DNA of 34,991 nucleotides from Candidatus Methylomirabilota bacterium (GTDB lineage: Bacteria > Methylomirabilota > Methylomirabilia > Methylomirabilales > Methylomirabilaceae). The notes below the pieces were generated by a model that did no database searches, was not told where the DNA came from, and saw only the letters and a list, made by a program, of their open reading frames with translations. Shown here one piece after another: positions 16,149 through 24,777 of the stretch. The stretch's first letter is position 1; each line of letters opens with the position of its first letter. A program made the translations under genes and the position numbers. The stretch covers positions 1 to 34,991 of the forward strand of contig JAGWQH010000065.1 of the NCBI GenBank assembly GCA_028870115.1, written 5' to 3'.

Positions 16149-17702
16149 ATGCAGAGAGAGGAGGATCGTGGTTCAAAGAGAGTAGTGGGTTTGTGGTGCG
16201 TCTTAGGCAGCGCCTTGCTGCTCGCCCCGGTAGGGGCGTGGGCCGACAAGCTTACAGATCTGGAGCAGGCCTTCGAAGTGCAACAGGAATCACTCCAGCG
16301 GTTGCAGCAGGAGATGCAACGGCTGCGACAGGCGCGGTCGGCGCAACAGGCGGAGACGAACAGGCACCTGATGGAGGCAGAGAAGCAGGTCGCCGAGGCT
16401 GTGACATCGTCACTGCTCACGGGGTATGAGCCCGGGCAAGGGTTCTACCTGAAATCAGCCGATGGCCAGTTCCGACTGAACCTGGGCGGGTACCTCCAGA
16501 CCAGGGTTCACATTGAAGGGTCGCGCAAGGAAGATAAGTTCCCCCTTGCAGACACGGCAGCAGGGATGGCTCGGCACCAACCGAGCACCTTCAAGGAGCG
16601 CCGCACTAGGATCATCGTGAGCGGTCAACTCTTCAACAACTTTAACTTCCACATCGAGCCGGAGCTCTCCTTCGGTGGGATGTCCGATCCTCCAGGCGGC
16701 AGGATAGGCGGCGCGCGACTTGAAACGGGCTGGGTTGGCTACACGTATGCCCGTTGGGCCAAGGTCAAGTTGGGGCAGTTCAGGGATATGTTCAGTATCG
16801 AGATGCTCACCGTCTCGCGGGACTTGGACTTCGCCGAGCGGGCGATCATCTCCAGAACGCTGGCCCCGGACCTGCAGTTTGGCGCCATGGTCTCGGGCAA
16901 TCTCAACCTCTCCATCATGAACATGCCTGTCTACTACGGGGTAGGGATCTTTAACGGCTGCGGCCGGGTCGATCAGTGTCCTGGGGGCATCGATAATGAT
17001 GGCGACAAGGAGTTCACGGGTCGGTTTGCCTTTTCGCCTCCTATACCCTTTGGGAATCTCACCATCGGTCTGAATGCCGATCACCGTGTCTTCAGGATTG
17101 TGAATGGGAAGGGTGCAACCGATGTGAACGGTGTGACGGCCCCAGTCGCTGGCACGTCGTTTCACCGCTTCAATCCGCTCCAGGCGACCGACTGGAGATT
17201 GGGCGGCGATGGCTTCGGCACGAGTCAGAACGGCTTCCTGATCAATGGTAACCGCGTCACTGGCGGCGGTGACTTCGTGTTCGACTTCTATCCGTTTATC
17301 ATCAAGGGCGAGTATGCCTACGCCTCCCAGGAGCGTGACGCATTGGGCGTTGGCGGTGCCAATCTCGATAACCTCATCATGCAGGGTGGCTACGGGTCGA
17401 TCGGCTACTGGATCTTCGGCACTAAGCGTAGTGGCCTGCTGGCCATCGGCCGCTACGAGCAGCTGCGGGTCGATGACCGCCGCGGTGAGTTTACTGCGCC
17501 TGCCTCGGCCCCCAAGGAGCGGCCGATGGAGATGCGGTCCGGTACTCTCGGCCTGAACTGGTATGTTAATCCCAACGTCCGGCTGCGGGCTAACTACCTC
17601 CTCACCGATGTCCGGCCGGGCCGGAATACTATCGGCGTGAGCAATAGTACGCACGGCGAGCTGGTTCACGAGGGGATTGCCGAGGTACAGATTCAGTTCT
17701 AA
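16149..17702 (+). CDS. Porin of the phosphate-selective O/P type with coiled-coil leader
   Basis: An outer-membrane protein of about 517 residues. A signal peptide ending GAWA precedes a Gln-rich coiled coil (about residues 40-90). The barrel starts at GFYLKSADGQFRLNLGGYLQ, as in Porin_O_P/OprO proteins, and ends in Phe (VQIQF). Motifs WVGYTYARWAKVKLGQFRDMF and SRDLDFAERA are typical of this family. The leader matches that of the outer-membrane protein at 2446-3558. The start aligned with that gene is a GTG at 16168 behind GAGAGGAGG, but it is out of frame and soon hits TAG. The upstream ATG in the open frame was therefore taken, so the true start is uncertain. Transport of an anion is likely; the substrate is unknown. 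Confidence 0.8.
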   Translation: MQREEDRGSKRVVGLWCVLGSALLLAPVGAWADKLTDLEQAFEVQQESLQRLQQEMQRLRQARSAQQAETNRHLMEAEKQVAEAVTSSLLTGYEPGQGFYLKSADGQFRLNLGGYLQTRVHIEGSRKEDKFPLADTAAGMARHQPSTFKERRTRIIVSGQLFNNFNFHIEPELSFGGMSDPPGGRIGGARLETGWVGYTYARWAKVKLGQFRDMFSIEMLTVSRDLDFAERAIISRTLAPDLQFGAMVSGNLNLSIMNMPVYYGVGIFNGCGRVDQCPGGIDNDGDKEFTGRFAFSPPIPFGNLTIGLNADHRVFRIVNGKGATDVNGVTAPVAGTSFHRFNPLQATDWRLGGDGFGTSQNGFLINGNRVTGGGDFVFDFYPFIIKGEYAYASQERDALGVGGANLDNLIMQGGYGSIGYWIFGTKRSGLLAIGRYEQLRVDDRRGEFTAPASAPKERPMEMRSGTLGLNWYVNPNVRLRANYLLTDVRPGRNTIGVSNSTHGELVHEGIAEVQIQF

Positions 17703-18078
17703 TAGACAAATGGGGGAGGCTGGAATGTGGTTAGCCCACGCTAGAGGTGACTTAGTCACGATGTGCGTTCATAGATGTAATTGACCTGTATTGAACCAGA
17801 ATACACCATGGTGAACGAGAGATAATCCGACGGAGTTGGGGTTGACTATTGCACCTTCTCCTTAACGAAACCCGGCGAACTCTCGCCGCCAACTTCCTGG
17901 TCCTGATCGTACGTTCTGCCCTTCGATTCGGTCTCGCCTTCTTCAAAGATCCAACCAAACCAGAGGCCCAACAGATTCCCATCGGTAATCCACGGACCGC
18001 CCCCGCGTCGTGAGCGGCAGCGGGCAGACCGCCGCCTGCTGCCCCGCGTGCATCGAGTGGCTGCCCTGTTGACACCGG
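17703..18078. other. Intergenic stretch, no supported gene
   Basis: One plus-strand frame (about 17850-18013) reads LHLLLNETRRTLAANFLVLI onward to a TGA, which I do not recognise. It may be decayed coding DNA ahead of the IS fragment. No hairpin terminator follows the porin gene. I found no RNA gene here. Confidence 0.3.
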
Positions 18079-18210
18079 TGGCTGCCGGGCATTCACCAGG
18101 GCGCGGTGTCGCGAGAGCATCTGGACGCCTACCTGGATGAGTTTACATTTCGCTTCAACCGGCGCGCCTCCCGCTCGCGGGGCAAACGCGTCTACCGACT
18201 TGTGCAATAA
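18079..18210 (+). pseudogene. C-terminal fragment of an IS1595/ISXO2-like transposase
   Basis: Forty-three codons ending in TAA read WLPGIHQGAVSREHLDAYLD then EFTFRFNRRASRSRGKRVYR. This is the conserved end of IS1595-family DDE transposases (VSREHLQAYLDEF.FRFNRR). The preceding in-frame codons include a TGA, and no N-terminal part is present. It marks an old insertion between the porin and the Nxr-like cluster. Confidence 0.7.
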
Positions 18211-18300
18211 GCCGTGTACGTATCCCTTGTGCAGCCACGCACGACTCCGGGTGGGGGCAAAGGCGAATGCGTGACCGCAATCTGTTGTAGGTACTGGAGT

Positions 18301-18480
18301 CATATAAAATCATATAGAATTGCCTTTAGATAAATATACTTATTAAACGTTAGTGGAGGATAGAGTACAATTCGTTATATATGGTATTAAAGTATGGACA
18401 CAATATATCATAAAGATAGAACATCATGATCATTGACACACTTAGTACTGTATTGTAAATTGCAAAACGATATTTGATCC
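18301..18480. other. AT-rich island upstream of the Nxr-like cluster
   Basis: By direct count, 49 of these 180 bases are G or C (27%), in a neighbourhood that is mostly well above half. It contains many TATA-like words and short repeats such as TCATATA. There is no recognisable gene. It could hold promoters for the downstream cluster, a nucleoid-protein site or foreign DNA. Confidence 0.5.
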
Positions 18481-18546
18481 ACGCGCCCATTTCTTGCGTG
18501 GTGACGACGCTCTGGAAGCTCTTGAGTCGCACTGACCGGGTGAGTA

Positions 18547-18766
18547 GTGAAAATTTACAACGATTTGCTCCCGACCGAGATGGTGGTTCTTGATGAGATT
18601 ACTCGCCGCGCAGAGATTGGCGACCCCCCCTTCCGGCAGTACCGTGCTGTTGCGGACTGCCTCTACCATCGCCGTCCCGATGCCCGCGAAGCTGCCCTCC
18701 AAAAGCTTCACTCGCGGTTCTTGGCCACACTCGGTTTTTCAGAAAGCTTGCAGTTGGCGTGCAGCA
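18547..18766 (+). pseudogene. Truncated copy of the HExxH protein N-terminus
   Basis: About 73 codons from a GTG read MKIYNDLLPTEMVVLDEITR and, later, DAREAALQKLHSRFLATLGF. The intact gene at 26739 begins MKIQYDPSLLDEVVLREIRQ and has SAREAEFEKVHRKFFIDFGF at the same place. Homology then stops, before the HExxH motif. The frame happens to stay open into the cytochrome gene at 18874, so a translated leader or fusion cannot be excluded, but a signal peptide with its own ribosome site argues that the cytochrome starts separately. Confidence 0.65.
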
Positions 18767-18873
18767 GTCACGCTTCAGGCGATAGAGTCGCTGCCGGAAG
18801 GATGCAACTTTTCTTGCGGGCCGGACCGGCAGGGGGTGGCAATATGATCAGCAAGCACGAAGGGAGGAGAGCG

Positions 18874-20460
18874 ATGAAACCAATACCAGCACGGTGGATG
18901 GTCGTTGCAGCCGTTGTTGCCCTCGCGGTCAGCGTAGGCGCTCCCGGATTGACTCCACGTGAGGCAGCCGCCGCGCAGCAGCCCGTCAAGGGGGACGTTG
19001 TCAACGGCAAGGCGCTGTACGAGAAGAAATGTGCCGTCTGTCACGGCCCAGAAGGGAAGGGAGATGGTGAGGCGGAGTTCGTCCTGTTCCCCAAGCCACG
19101 CAACTTCACTACAGGGGTGTTCAAGATCCGCTCCACGACGACGCTGCCTACGGATGATGACCTGTTCGGAACGATCACGCACGGCATCTCGGGAACCGCC
19201 ATGCCCTCGTGGGCGAGCCTCAACGAGGCCGAACGGCGGGATGTGGTGGCCTTCATCAAGGGCTTTGCGTCGCGGTTCACCGAAGAGCAGGCCGGTCCGC
19301 CGATCGTGGTCCCAACGCCGCCATCACGAAGCCAAAAACTTCTGGACCTCGGGAAGCACGAATACACAGAGGCGGGATGCTTCAAATGCCACGGCAAGGG
19401 CGGCAAGGGCGACGGCCCGTCCGCCAAGAAGCTGAAGGACGACTGGGACTACCCCATCATTCCGTACGATTTCACCATCGCTGGGCGGATGAAGCGCGGT
19501 TCGACGATCCGGGACATCTACATGACGCTCACCGCCGGAATCGGCGGGACCCCGATGCCCTCGTACGCCGAGTCGCTCAGCGAGGAGGAGCGGTGGGGTC
19601 TCGCCTACTACACGCTGTCGCTCGCGGGCAAATCGGCCCCCGCGCCTATCGCGCAAGAGGTGACGACCATCCGCTCCCACGTGGTAACGGGCAGCGTGCC
19701 GGCCGACCCTTCGGCCGCCCTGTGGCGGAAGGCGAAACCGGTCGTAATCCGGACGCGGACGCTCTGGCTGCGACCGAACGAGGCCGGGCCGGTCCGCGTG
19801 GCGTCATACCATAACGGGCAGGAGATCGGCATCTTGCTGGAATGGGACGATCCGGTCGGCAATCACGAGATGCTTCGTGCTCAAGATTTCCGCGATGCCG
19901 CAGCCGTTCAGTTTCCGATGCTGGCGGGCGAGCCGCACTACGCCATGGGGGAGCACAATGGTCCGGTCAACACCTGGCACTGGAAGGCCGATTGGGAGGC
20001 CGACCTGGCCCGCTACCGCGATATGCAGGATTCCTACCCGAACATGGCCTATGATCTCTACCAATTCTTAAAGGAAAGCCCGCAGCCCGGTGGAGCCCTG
20101 GTGCGGGTGGCGACCGCCTCTCACGACCCCACCTATCTGACCGGATGGGGAGCCGGCAATCTGTTCTCCCGTCCATCGCGTCTGACGCCCGTGGAGAACC
20201 TGAATGCTACGGGCCTCGGTACACTGACGTCTCAGCCTTCCGAGTACCAGACCGTGAAGGGCCACGGTATCTGGGCCGATGGCAAGTGGCGAGTCGTCAT
20301 GGTCCGGGCACTCCGAACCGACAACGAGCGGGACACCCAGTTTAAGGTCGGCGCCACTATCCCGGTCGCGTTTGCCGTCTGGGATGGCGGCCAGGGCGAC
20401 AGAAACGGCCAGAAGGCGGTCACCGTCTGGCAGCAGCTCACCCTGGACCCCAAGCGCTGA
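18874..20460 (+). CDS. Diheme cytochrome c fused to an ethylbenzene-dehydrogenase-gamma (heme b) domain
   Basis: A 528-residue exported protein. The signal peptide covers residues 1-34. Two cytochrome c domains bind heme at CAVCH (53-57) and CFKCH (169-173), each followed by a TAMPSWA or TPMPSYA segment supplying the axial Met. Residues from about 275 form the heme-b domain seen in the gamma subunits of type II DMSO-reductase enzymes (NxrC, ClrC, EbdC); EIGILLEWDDP, FRDAAAVQFP and GHGIWADGKWRVVMVR are its hallmarks. It probably carries electrons from the Fe-S subunit encoded at 31850 to periplasmic acceptors and replaces the membrane subunit NarI, which is absent. GGGAGGAGAGCG precedes the ATG. 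Confidence 0.88.
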   Translation: MKPIPARWMVVAAVVALAVSVGAPGLTPREAAAAQQPVKGDVVNGKALYEKKCAVCHGPEGKGDGEAEFVLFPKPRNFTTGVFKIRSTTTLPTDDDLFGTITHGISGTAMPSWASLNEAERRDVVAFIKGFASRFTEEQAGPPIVVPTPPSRSQKLLDLGKHEYTEAGCFKCHGKGGKGDGPSAKKLKDDWDYPIIPYDFTIAGRMKRGSTIRDIYMTLTAGIGGTPMPSYAESLSEEERWGLAYYTLSLAGKSAPAPIAQEVTTIRSHVVTGSVPADPSAALWRKAKPVVIRTRTLWLRPNEAGPVRVASYHNGQEIGILLEWDDPVGNHEMLRAQDFRDAAAVQFPMLAGEPHYAMGEHNGPVNTWHWKADWEADLARYRDMQDSYPNMAYDLYQFLKESPQPGGALVRVATASHDPTYLTGWGAGNLFSRPSRLTPVENLNATGLGTLTSQPSEYQTVKGHGIWADGKWRVVMVRALRTDNERDTQFKVGATIPVAFAVWDGGQGDRNGQKAVTVWQQLTLDPKR

Positions 20461-20908
20461 TGTTCACCGTCCGGTCGGTAATATCCTGAAAGGTAAGGAA
20501 TTGGAAAAAGCGAGGTTGGTTCGGTTCGCTAAAGATATTGATGAGGCTCTGATGTCAATAGAAGCGTAACGAAAAAAGTGGGCCGAAGCGGCTGACACCG
20601 CTTCGGCCCTTGAAACCACCACATCCCACCCTGCAGGAGGAGATGTTGAGCGCTTACGCGGCTAGTGGTTTCGCGGGCATTTTAGCACGTCCACCACTAC
20701 AGTCCAGTGTAAATCGCTTCAAATTGGGACAGCGTCGTCCGGTCGATCTCCTTCCGGAAAGGAAGGGGAGTTGCGCGTACAGTCGACCGGCGAAGCGGAC
20801 CTGTTGTTGGGGCAGGTCTCCTCCTGGTTCCTCGCGTGAATCGCCCGGAACTACAACGGTGACAGCCGAGTGTCGGCAAGTATGAACCGTCTGACAAGGA
20901 GGAGAGGC
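20461..20908. other. Intergenic stretch with decayed reading frames and a hairpin
   Basis: A short plus-strand frame ending at 20569 reads GNILKGKELEKARLVRFAKD followed by a few residues and stop. It looks like a gene tail, but I cannot name it. On the minus strand, a frame ending near 20697 reads FRKEIDRTTLSQFEAIYTGL, also unrecognised. Between them is the hairpin listed separately. No complete gene is supported. Confidence 0.3.
20570..20609 (-). terminator. Strong hairpin, terminator-like on the minus strand
   Basis: A perfect 12-bp inverted repeat (GGGCCGAAGCGG / CCGCTTCGGCCC, arms 20580-20591 and 20598-20609) encloses a 6-base loop. Read on the minus strand, it is followed by CACTTTTTTCG, as in an intrinsic terminator. 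Read on the plus strand it has no T tract. It would stop antisense transcription into the cytochrome gene. Confidence 0.55.
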
Positions 20909-22498
20909 GTGAAACCGCGTTGTTCGAGATGGAGGGCGTGGGGATGGGCCTGTGGCCTCGCGCTAATAGTTAGCAGTATGGTGCTGATCTTTCCGACCAA
21001 GAGCTGGGCCATCCCGGCGTTTGCCCGGATGTATGGCCTCCAGTGCAGTACGTGTCACAGCGCGTACCCGGCGCTGAACGACCAAGGGGAAGAGTTCCGG
21101 CTGTCGGGCTACCGGCGATTTTCGAGGGGAGAGGTCGTTCCAATCACTCCCGGGTTGAAGATCGGAGAGCGTCTGGAACTGCCCCCGGTGTTCCCCGCCT
21201 CCGTCTCCGTCTCGTTCGGGCACAACTATAGGGGGATCACCAACCACCATGGGGACGGGAGCAAGAATGCCAGCACAGACCCCGAGTTCCGGAAGAATGA
21301 CACCAGCTTCGATGTGAACGGAATGGATATTCACATCGGCGCGCCGATGGGACCCCACCTGTCGGCCTTCGTCTCCTTTCCGATAGCGGGGACGGATCGC
21401 CGCGAGTTCTTCAAAAGCGACATCAGAACGAAGGGGCTCAATTCCGATTTGGGCGGACCCGCTGTCCCAGACTTGGCCTACCTTGGAGTGTTCGATATCT
21501 TTGTCAAAGACCTCCTGAATGTGAAGGGCGGCAACTATCCGTTGCCGTTGGCCTTTTCTCCAGACTCTAACCGTCTTACGTTCTTTCCTTACATGGTCTA
21601 CGAGGCGCACGCGTTGGACATCTTCACCGCCCAACCGTTTGAGAAGTTTCGCCAGGTCGGGACGGTCGATCCGGGCGCGCTGGAAGAGAGAGAGTTCGGC
21701 CTCGGCGACTCTCAGATTGGCCTTCAAGTCTTTGGGCGGGTCACCCCAGCGATCCATAAGATCGCCGGTCTGTACGTCGATTACAACGTCGGGCTGGTCA
21801 ACGGAAGCAATGTCAACCCCGACAACAACAAGACCAAGGACACTTTTGTCCGCCTGGCAGTCACCTACCCGCCGATGGAACATCTCAGTCTGAGGCTGGG
21901 AGGCTTCGGCTATTACAGCGGCAATACCTTGGATAGTCGGACCACAATTCCAGGCACTGGGGACCCAACAACAGGTGCTAATGGAGTCCATTATGGAAAT
22001 CGGCTGTGGCGGGTTGGGCCGGACATCAGCCTGACGCTGAGTGACCCGATCTATATCAAGCTGTTCTCGCAGGTCCTTTTCGGCCGGGACAACAACCTCA
22101 CCGGCTTTGGGAAGGCGGCGACCTGGTGGGGAGGGTTCGTACAGGCGGAGGCCAAGCCGCTCGGTGATGGCGCATGGCCCATAATCGGTTACATCCGCTA
22201 CGACTGGATCAACGCCGATCGGTACAACGACAGCGGCGTGACGATCACCGACCGCTTCGGGAATACAGCCACTGGAATCGTCGGGCCAGTCCACCCGAGG
22301 CTCTGGGATACTGTCGTCGGGATGCAGTATTACGTCTACCAGAATCTTAAGGTGACCGCCGAGTATCGCCACGGTGAAAAGCGCTTGAGGCCGGGTACCA
22401 GTAGCAATAGTACCGGTACTGAGGACGTCCTGCCGGCCAATCAGCTCGCCAAGACCGTTGAGGACGCGGTGATGACCGGATTCCAGGTCGCGTTCTGA
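20909..22498 (+). CDS. Monoheme cytochrome c joined to an outer-membrane barrel
   Basis: A 529-residue exported protein. The signal peptide ends near KSWA. The heme site CSTCH (46-50) lies in IPAFARMYGLQCSTCH and SAYPALNDQGEEFRLSGYR, a recurrent module in which a heme domain precedes a large beta barrel. The rest (about 80-529) is amphipathic strands ending in Phe (GFQVAF). I chose the GTG giving MKPRCSRW because AGGAGG lies six to seven bases upstream; an earlier GTG would add 13 residues. Its place inside the Nxr-like cluster suggests an electron or solute conduit at the outer membrane. The function is inferred. Confidence 0.8.
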   Translation: MKPRCSRWRAWGWACGLALIVSSMVLIFPTKSWAIPAFARMYGLQCSTCHSAYPALNDQGEEFRLSGYRRFSRGEVVPITPGLKIGERLELPPVFPASVSVSFGHNYRGITNHHGDGSKNASTDPEFRKNDTSFDVNGMDIHIGAPMGPHLSAFVSFPIAGTDRREFFKSDIRTKGLNSDLGGPAVPDLAYLGVFDIFVKDLLNVKGGNYPLPLAFSPDSNRLTFFPYMVYEAHALDIFTAQPFEKFRQVGTVDPGALEEREFGLGDSQIGLQVFGRVTPAIHKIAGLYVDYNVGLVNGSNVNPDNNKTKDTFVRLAVTYPPMEHLSLRLGGFGYYSGNTLDSRTTIPGTGDPTTGANGVHYGNRLWRVGPDISLTLSDPIYIKLFSQVLFGRDNNLTGFGKAATWWGGFVQAEAKPLGDGAWPIIGYIRYDWINADRYNDSGVTITDRFGNTATGIVGPVHPRLWDTVVGMQYYVYQNLKVTAEYRHGEKRLRPGTSSNSTGTEDVLPANQLAKTVEDAVMTGFQVAF

Positions 22499-22564
22499 GG
22501 TTGAAGAGTAGGCTGCACAGGAGGTCAAGGGTGTGGCCATGAGCTTTTTTCGCGGGAGGGAGTG

Positions 22565-23308
22565 ATGAATGCACCAAGGGTTGTACGTGTCGCAGCCGTG
22601 TGCCTTATCGTGCTTATGCTGATAGGCTCGCGTAGTGTCAGCGCCCAGGAAGGGGATCCGAATGCAGGCAAGGCAGCGTACCACCAGCTCTGCGTCGAGT
22701 GTCACGGGATGAGTGGAAAAGGCGATGGCCGGGTTGCGTTCGGCATGTTTCCGAAGCCGCGCAACCTGACCACCGGCTTGTTCAAGATCCGATCGACCCT
22801 GACGCTTCCCACAGACCAGGATCTATTCCAGACGATCAGCCGGGGCATTCCCGGCACAGCAATGCCGAGTTGGGCGAATCTGAGCGAGGCAACACGGCGG
22901 GATCTGGTGGCCTTCGTGAAGACGCTATCTCCGGAATTTCACGAGGCTGCGCCCGCCCCCGCCGGCGTTTCTGCGGAGACCCCCCAGATGCCGGAACTCC
23001 GCTCCTTAGGGAAGTTCTTCTCCGACGGGAAGAAACTGTTCCAGGACGCGGGCTGCGTCAAGTGCCACGGGTTGGCGGGCCAGGGCGATGGCCCGAAGGC
23101 GAACACCCTCAAGGACGATTGGGGGTACCGGACCTTTCCCCCCCGGCCGTTCAGCATCGGGCGCTTGAAACGGGGGAGCACGGTGGCGGATATCCATGAG
23201 ATTCTGTTCAATGGGATGGGCGGGACGCCGATGCCCTCTTTTACCGACTCGCTCTCGGATGAGGAGATATGGGAGGTAGCCTTTTACGTCTGGACCCTTG
23301 CCAGATAG
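22565..23308 (+). CDS. Periplasmic diheme cytochrome c
   Basis: A 247-residue exported protein with signal peptide (residues 1-28) and two class I cytochrome domains (CVECH 43-47, CVKCH 164-168). The axial-Met segments are GTAMPSWANL and GTPMPSFTDS. It is a close paralogue of the cytochrome half of the fusion protein at 18874, sharing FPKPRN.TTG.FKIRST.TLP, so one arose from the other by tandem duplication. It lacks the heme-b domain. It probably shuttles electrons from the Nxr-like complex. A GGGAGG site lies before adjoining GTG and ATG starts; ATG 22565 was used. Confidence 0.88.
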   Translation: MNAPRVVRVAAVCLIVLMLIGSRSVSAQEGDPNAGKAAYHQLCVECHGMSGKGDGRVAFGMFPKPRNLTTGLFKIRSTLTLPTDQDLFQTISRGIPGTAMPSWANLSEATRRDLVAFVKTLSPEFHEAAPAPAGVSAETPQMPELRSLGKFFSDGKKLFQDAGCVKCHGLAGQGDGPKANTLKDDWGYRTFPPRPFSIGRLKRGSTVADIHEILFNGMGGTPMPSFTDSLSDEEIWEVAFYVWTLAR

Positions 23309-23363
23309 CGCTGGGACGGGCGTGTTGACGGAGAGCAAACATTCAGGGAGTAGCCAAAACGGA

Positions 23364-23939
23364 ATGGAGATCAGGAATACCGTTGCTAAAGTCCTATGGG
23401 AGAGAGTGCGTCGCACTGCGCTTTTGGGAGCTGTCATTGTGGGCCTGGTGAGTTGCACCGCCCTGCCCGAGGGATCGCTCGACCCCATGGTCCCCGCCCT
23501 TGGTCTGCCTTCGAAAGAGGAGGCGACGGTCGCTCAGCCACGGGGCGAACCTTGGGCGCCAGCAGGGACCGCAACGCGCGTGCCTTCCGAGCTAAGCCGG
23601 CAGTTCCAGCCGCGTGGGGAGCCGCCGGCCAGCACGCAGTGGATCGGCCAGTATGGCGACAACCGCGGTCAGGGCGAGATCGCCTTCACGCTCACACGCG
23701 ATGGCAGCGCCCTTGCCGGCATATGGCGACTGCGAACCGGGGGCTCCGGCACAATGGCCGGGACCATTGAACCGGGCGGCCGGTCCTTCGTTTTTACGCT
23801 ACAGGGAAGTAACCATGAGTGTCCTGGTGCCCTCGCCGGCCGCGGTGAGTATCTGCCGGACGCGATCCGTGGAGCGTACACCGGCAGCGACTGCGTCGGG
23901 ACCATCACGGGGGGGTCGCTGGAGTTGAGGCGGCAGTAA
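23364..23939 (+). CDS. Lipoprotein of unknown function
   Basis: A 191-residue protein. The N-terminal stretch RTALLGAVIVGLVSC ends in a lipobox, so it should be lipid-anchored. A Pro/Ala-rich linker leads to a C-terminal beta domain (about 105-191) with GQYGDNRGQGEIAFTLTRDG and GSGTMAGTIEPGGRSFVFTL, a repeating Gly-hydrophobic pattern resembling small avidin- or lipocalin-like barrels. I recognise no specific family. It is co-directional within the cytochrome/cupredoxin group, so it may help assemble or anchor those proteins. The start is uncertain because the ribosome site is weak. Confidence 0.6.
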   Translation: MEIRNTVAKVLWERVRRTALLGAVIVGLVSCTALPEGSLDPMVPALGLPSKEEATVAQPRGEPWAPAGTATRVPSELSRQFQPRGEPPASTQWIGQYGDNRGQGEIAFTLTRDGSALAGIWRLRTGGSGTMAGTIEPGGRSFVFTLQGSNHECPGALAGRGEYLPDAIRGAYTGSDCVGTITGGSLELRRQ

Positions 23940-23977
23940 GGTACCACCCTAACCAGACGTAAAGGAGGCGATGCTCT

Positions 23978-24715
23978 ATGTACAGGATGCGCGAACTGAT
24001 TGCAGCGACCATGGTAGCGGGGTTTTGCTTTGGGACCGCAGCTTCTGCCTCGGCTTATGAGGGCGGCGAGGTGAAAGACGGCGGGACGATCACCGGCACG
24101 ATCAGATTTGCCGGGACTCCACCAGCGAGGAAGGAACTGGATCTCCAACTGACCGATGAAGAAGACAAGGAGGTCTGCGGGAAGGAGAAGCACCTGAGCT
24201 GGGATCTCGTTGTTGGTCCTCAGCAAGGCATTGAAAATGCCGTGGTGAGATTGATCGATGTGAACAAAGGGAAGAGCTGGGCGATCACGGACGCAACAAT
24301 AGATCAGAAAGGGTGTAACTATAAGCCCCATGTCGTCGTGCTTCCCGCGGGTGGCAGGCTGCATATCCTGAACAGTGATGGGATTCTCCACAACATTCAC
24401 ACCCGTAGCAAAGTTAACCCCACGTTCAACAAGGCCCAGCCGAAATTCAAGAAGGAGCTGATCACGACGTTGGCGAAAGCGGAGCTTTTTAAGGTGACCT
24501 GTGATGCCCACAATTTTATGCTGGGCTGGCTCGTTGTCTCCGACCAGCCGTACGTGGCTGTCACCAACGACAAGGGTGAGTTCACCCTCGGCGATGTTCC
24601 ACCGGGAAAGTACAAGCTCGCGGTCTGGCAGGAGACGCTCGGCGAGAAGGTGCAGGACGTCACCGTCGAGCCGAAGCAGGAGACCAAGCTCACGATCGAA
24701 CTGGCGAAGCAGTAG
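23978..24715 (+). CDS. Periplasmic cupredoxin with C-terminal carboxypeptidase-regulatory-like domain
   Basis: A 245-residue exported protein with a signal peptide of about 26 residues. The cupredoxin-like domain (about 30-190) shows a plausible type 1 copper site: His in GILHNIHTR and a CDAHNFM segment giving Cys-x2-His-x2-Met. The C-terminal part (VAVTNDKGEFTLGDVPPGKY onward) is a carboxypeptidase-regulatory-like beta sandwich. Related proteins are often annotated as methylamine-utilisation or plastocyanin-like. AAAGGAGG precedes the ATG. Sitting between cytochromes and a second copper protein, it is a candidate electron carrier for the Nxr-like complex. Confidence 0.8.
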   Translation: MYRMRELIAATMVAGFCFGTAASASAYEGGEVKDGGTITGTIRFAGTPPARKELDLQLTDEEDKEVCGKEKHLSWDLVVGPQQGIENAVVRLIDVNKGKSWAITDATIDQKGCNYKPHVVVLPAGGRLHILNSDGILHNIHTRSKVNPTFNKAQPKFKKELITTLAKAELFKVTCDAHNFMLGWLVVSDQPYVAVTNDKGEFTLGDVPPGKYKLAVWQETLGEKVQDVTVEPKQETKLTIELAKQ

Positions 24716-24777
24716 ACGCTACCACATTAAGGGACTGTTTACTCTTGTCCAAAAAATGCTCGTATAGGAGGTATTCC

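Noticed and set aside
16455-17759. Minus-strand open frame of 434 codons
   Set aside because: It is a shadow of the porin gene, which has a signal peptide, family motifs and a C-terminal Phe.
18350-18532. 60-codon minus-strand frame with hydrophobic residues in the AT-rich island
   Set aside because: AT-rich DNA gives Ile/Tyr/Phe-rich translations by chance. There is no ribosome site or recognisable family.
20963-22705. Long minus-strand open frame of 580 codons
   Set aside because: It lies opposite the cytochrome-porin gene, has no recognisable motifs or plausible start site, and is explained by the high-GC coding strand.
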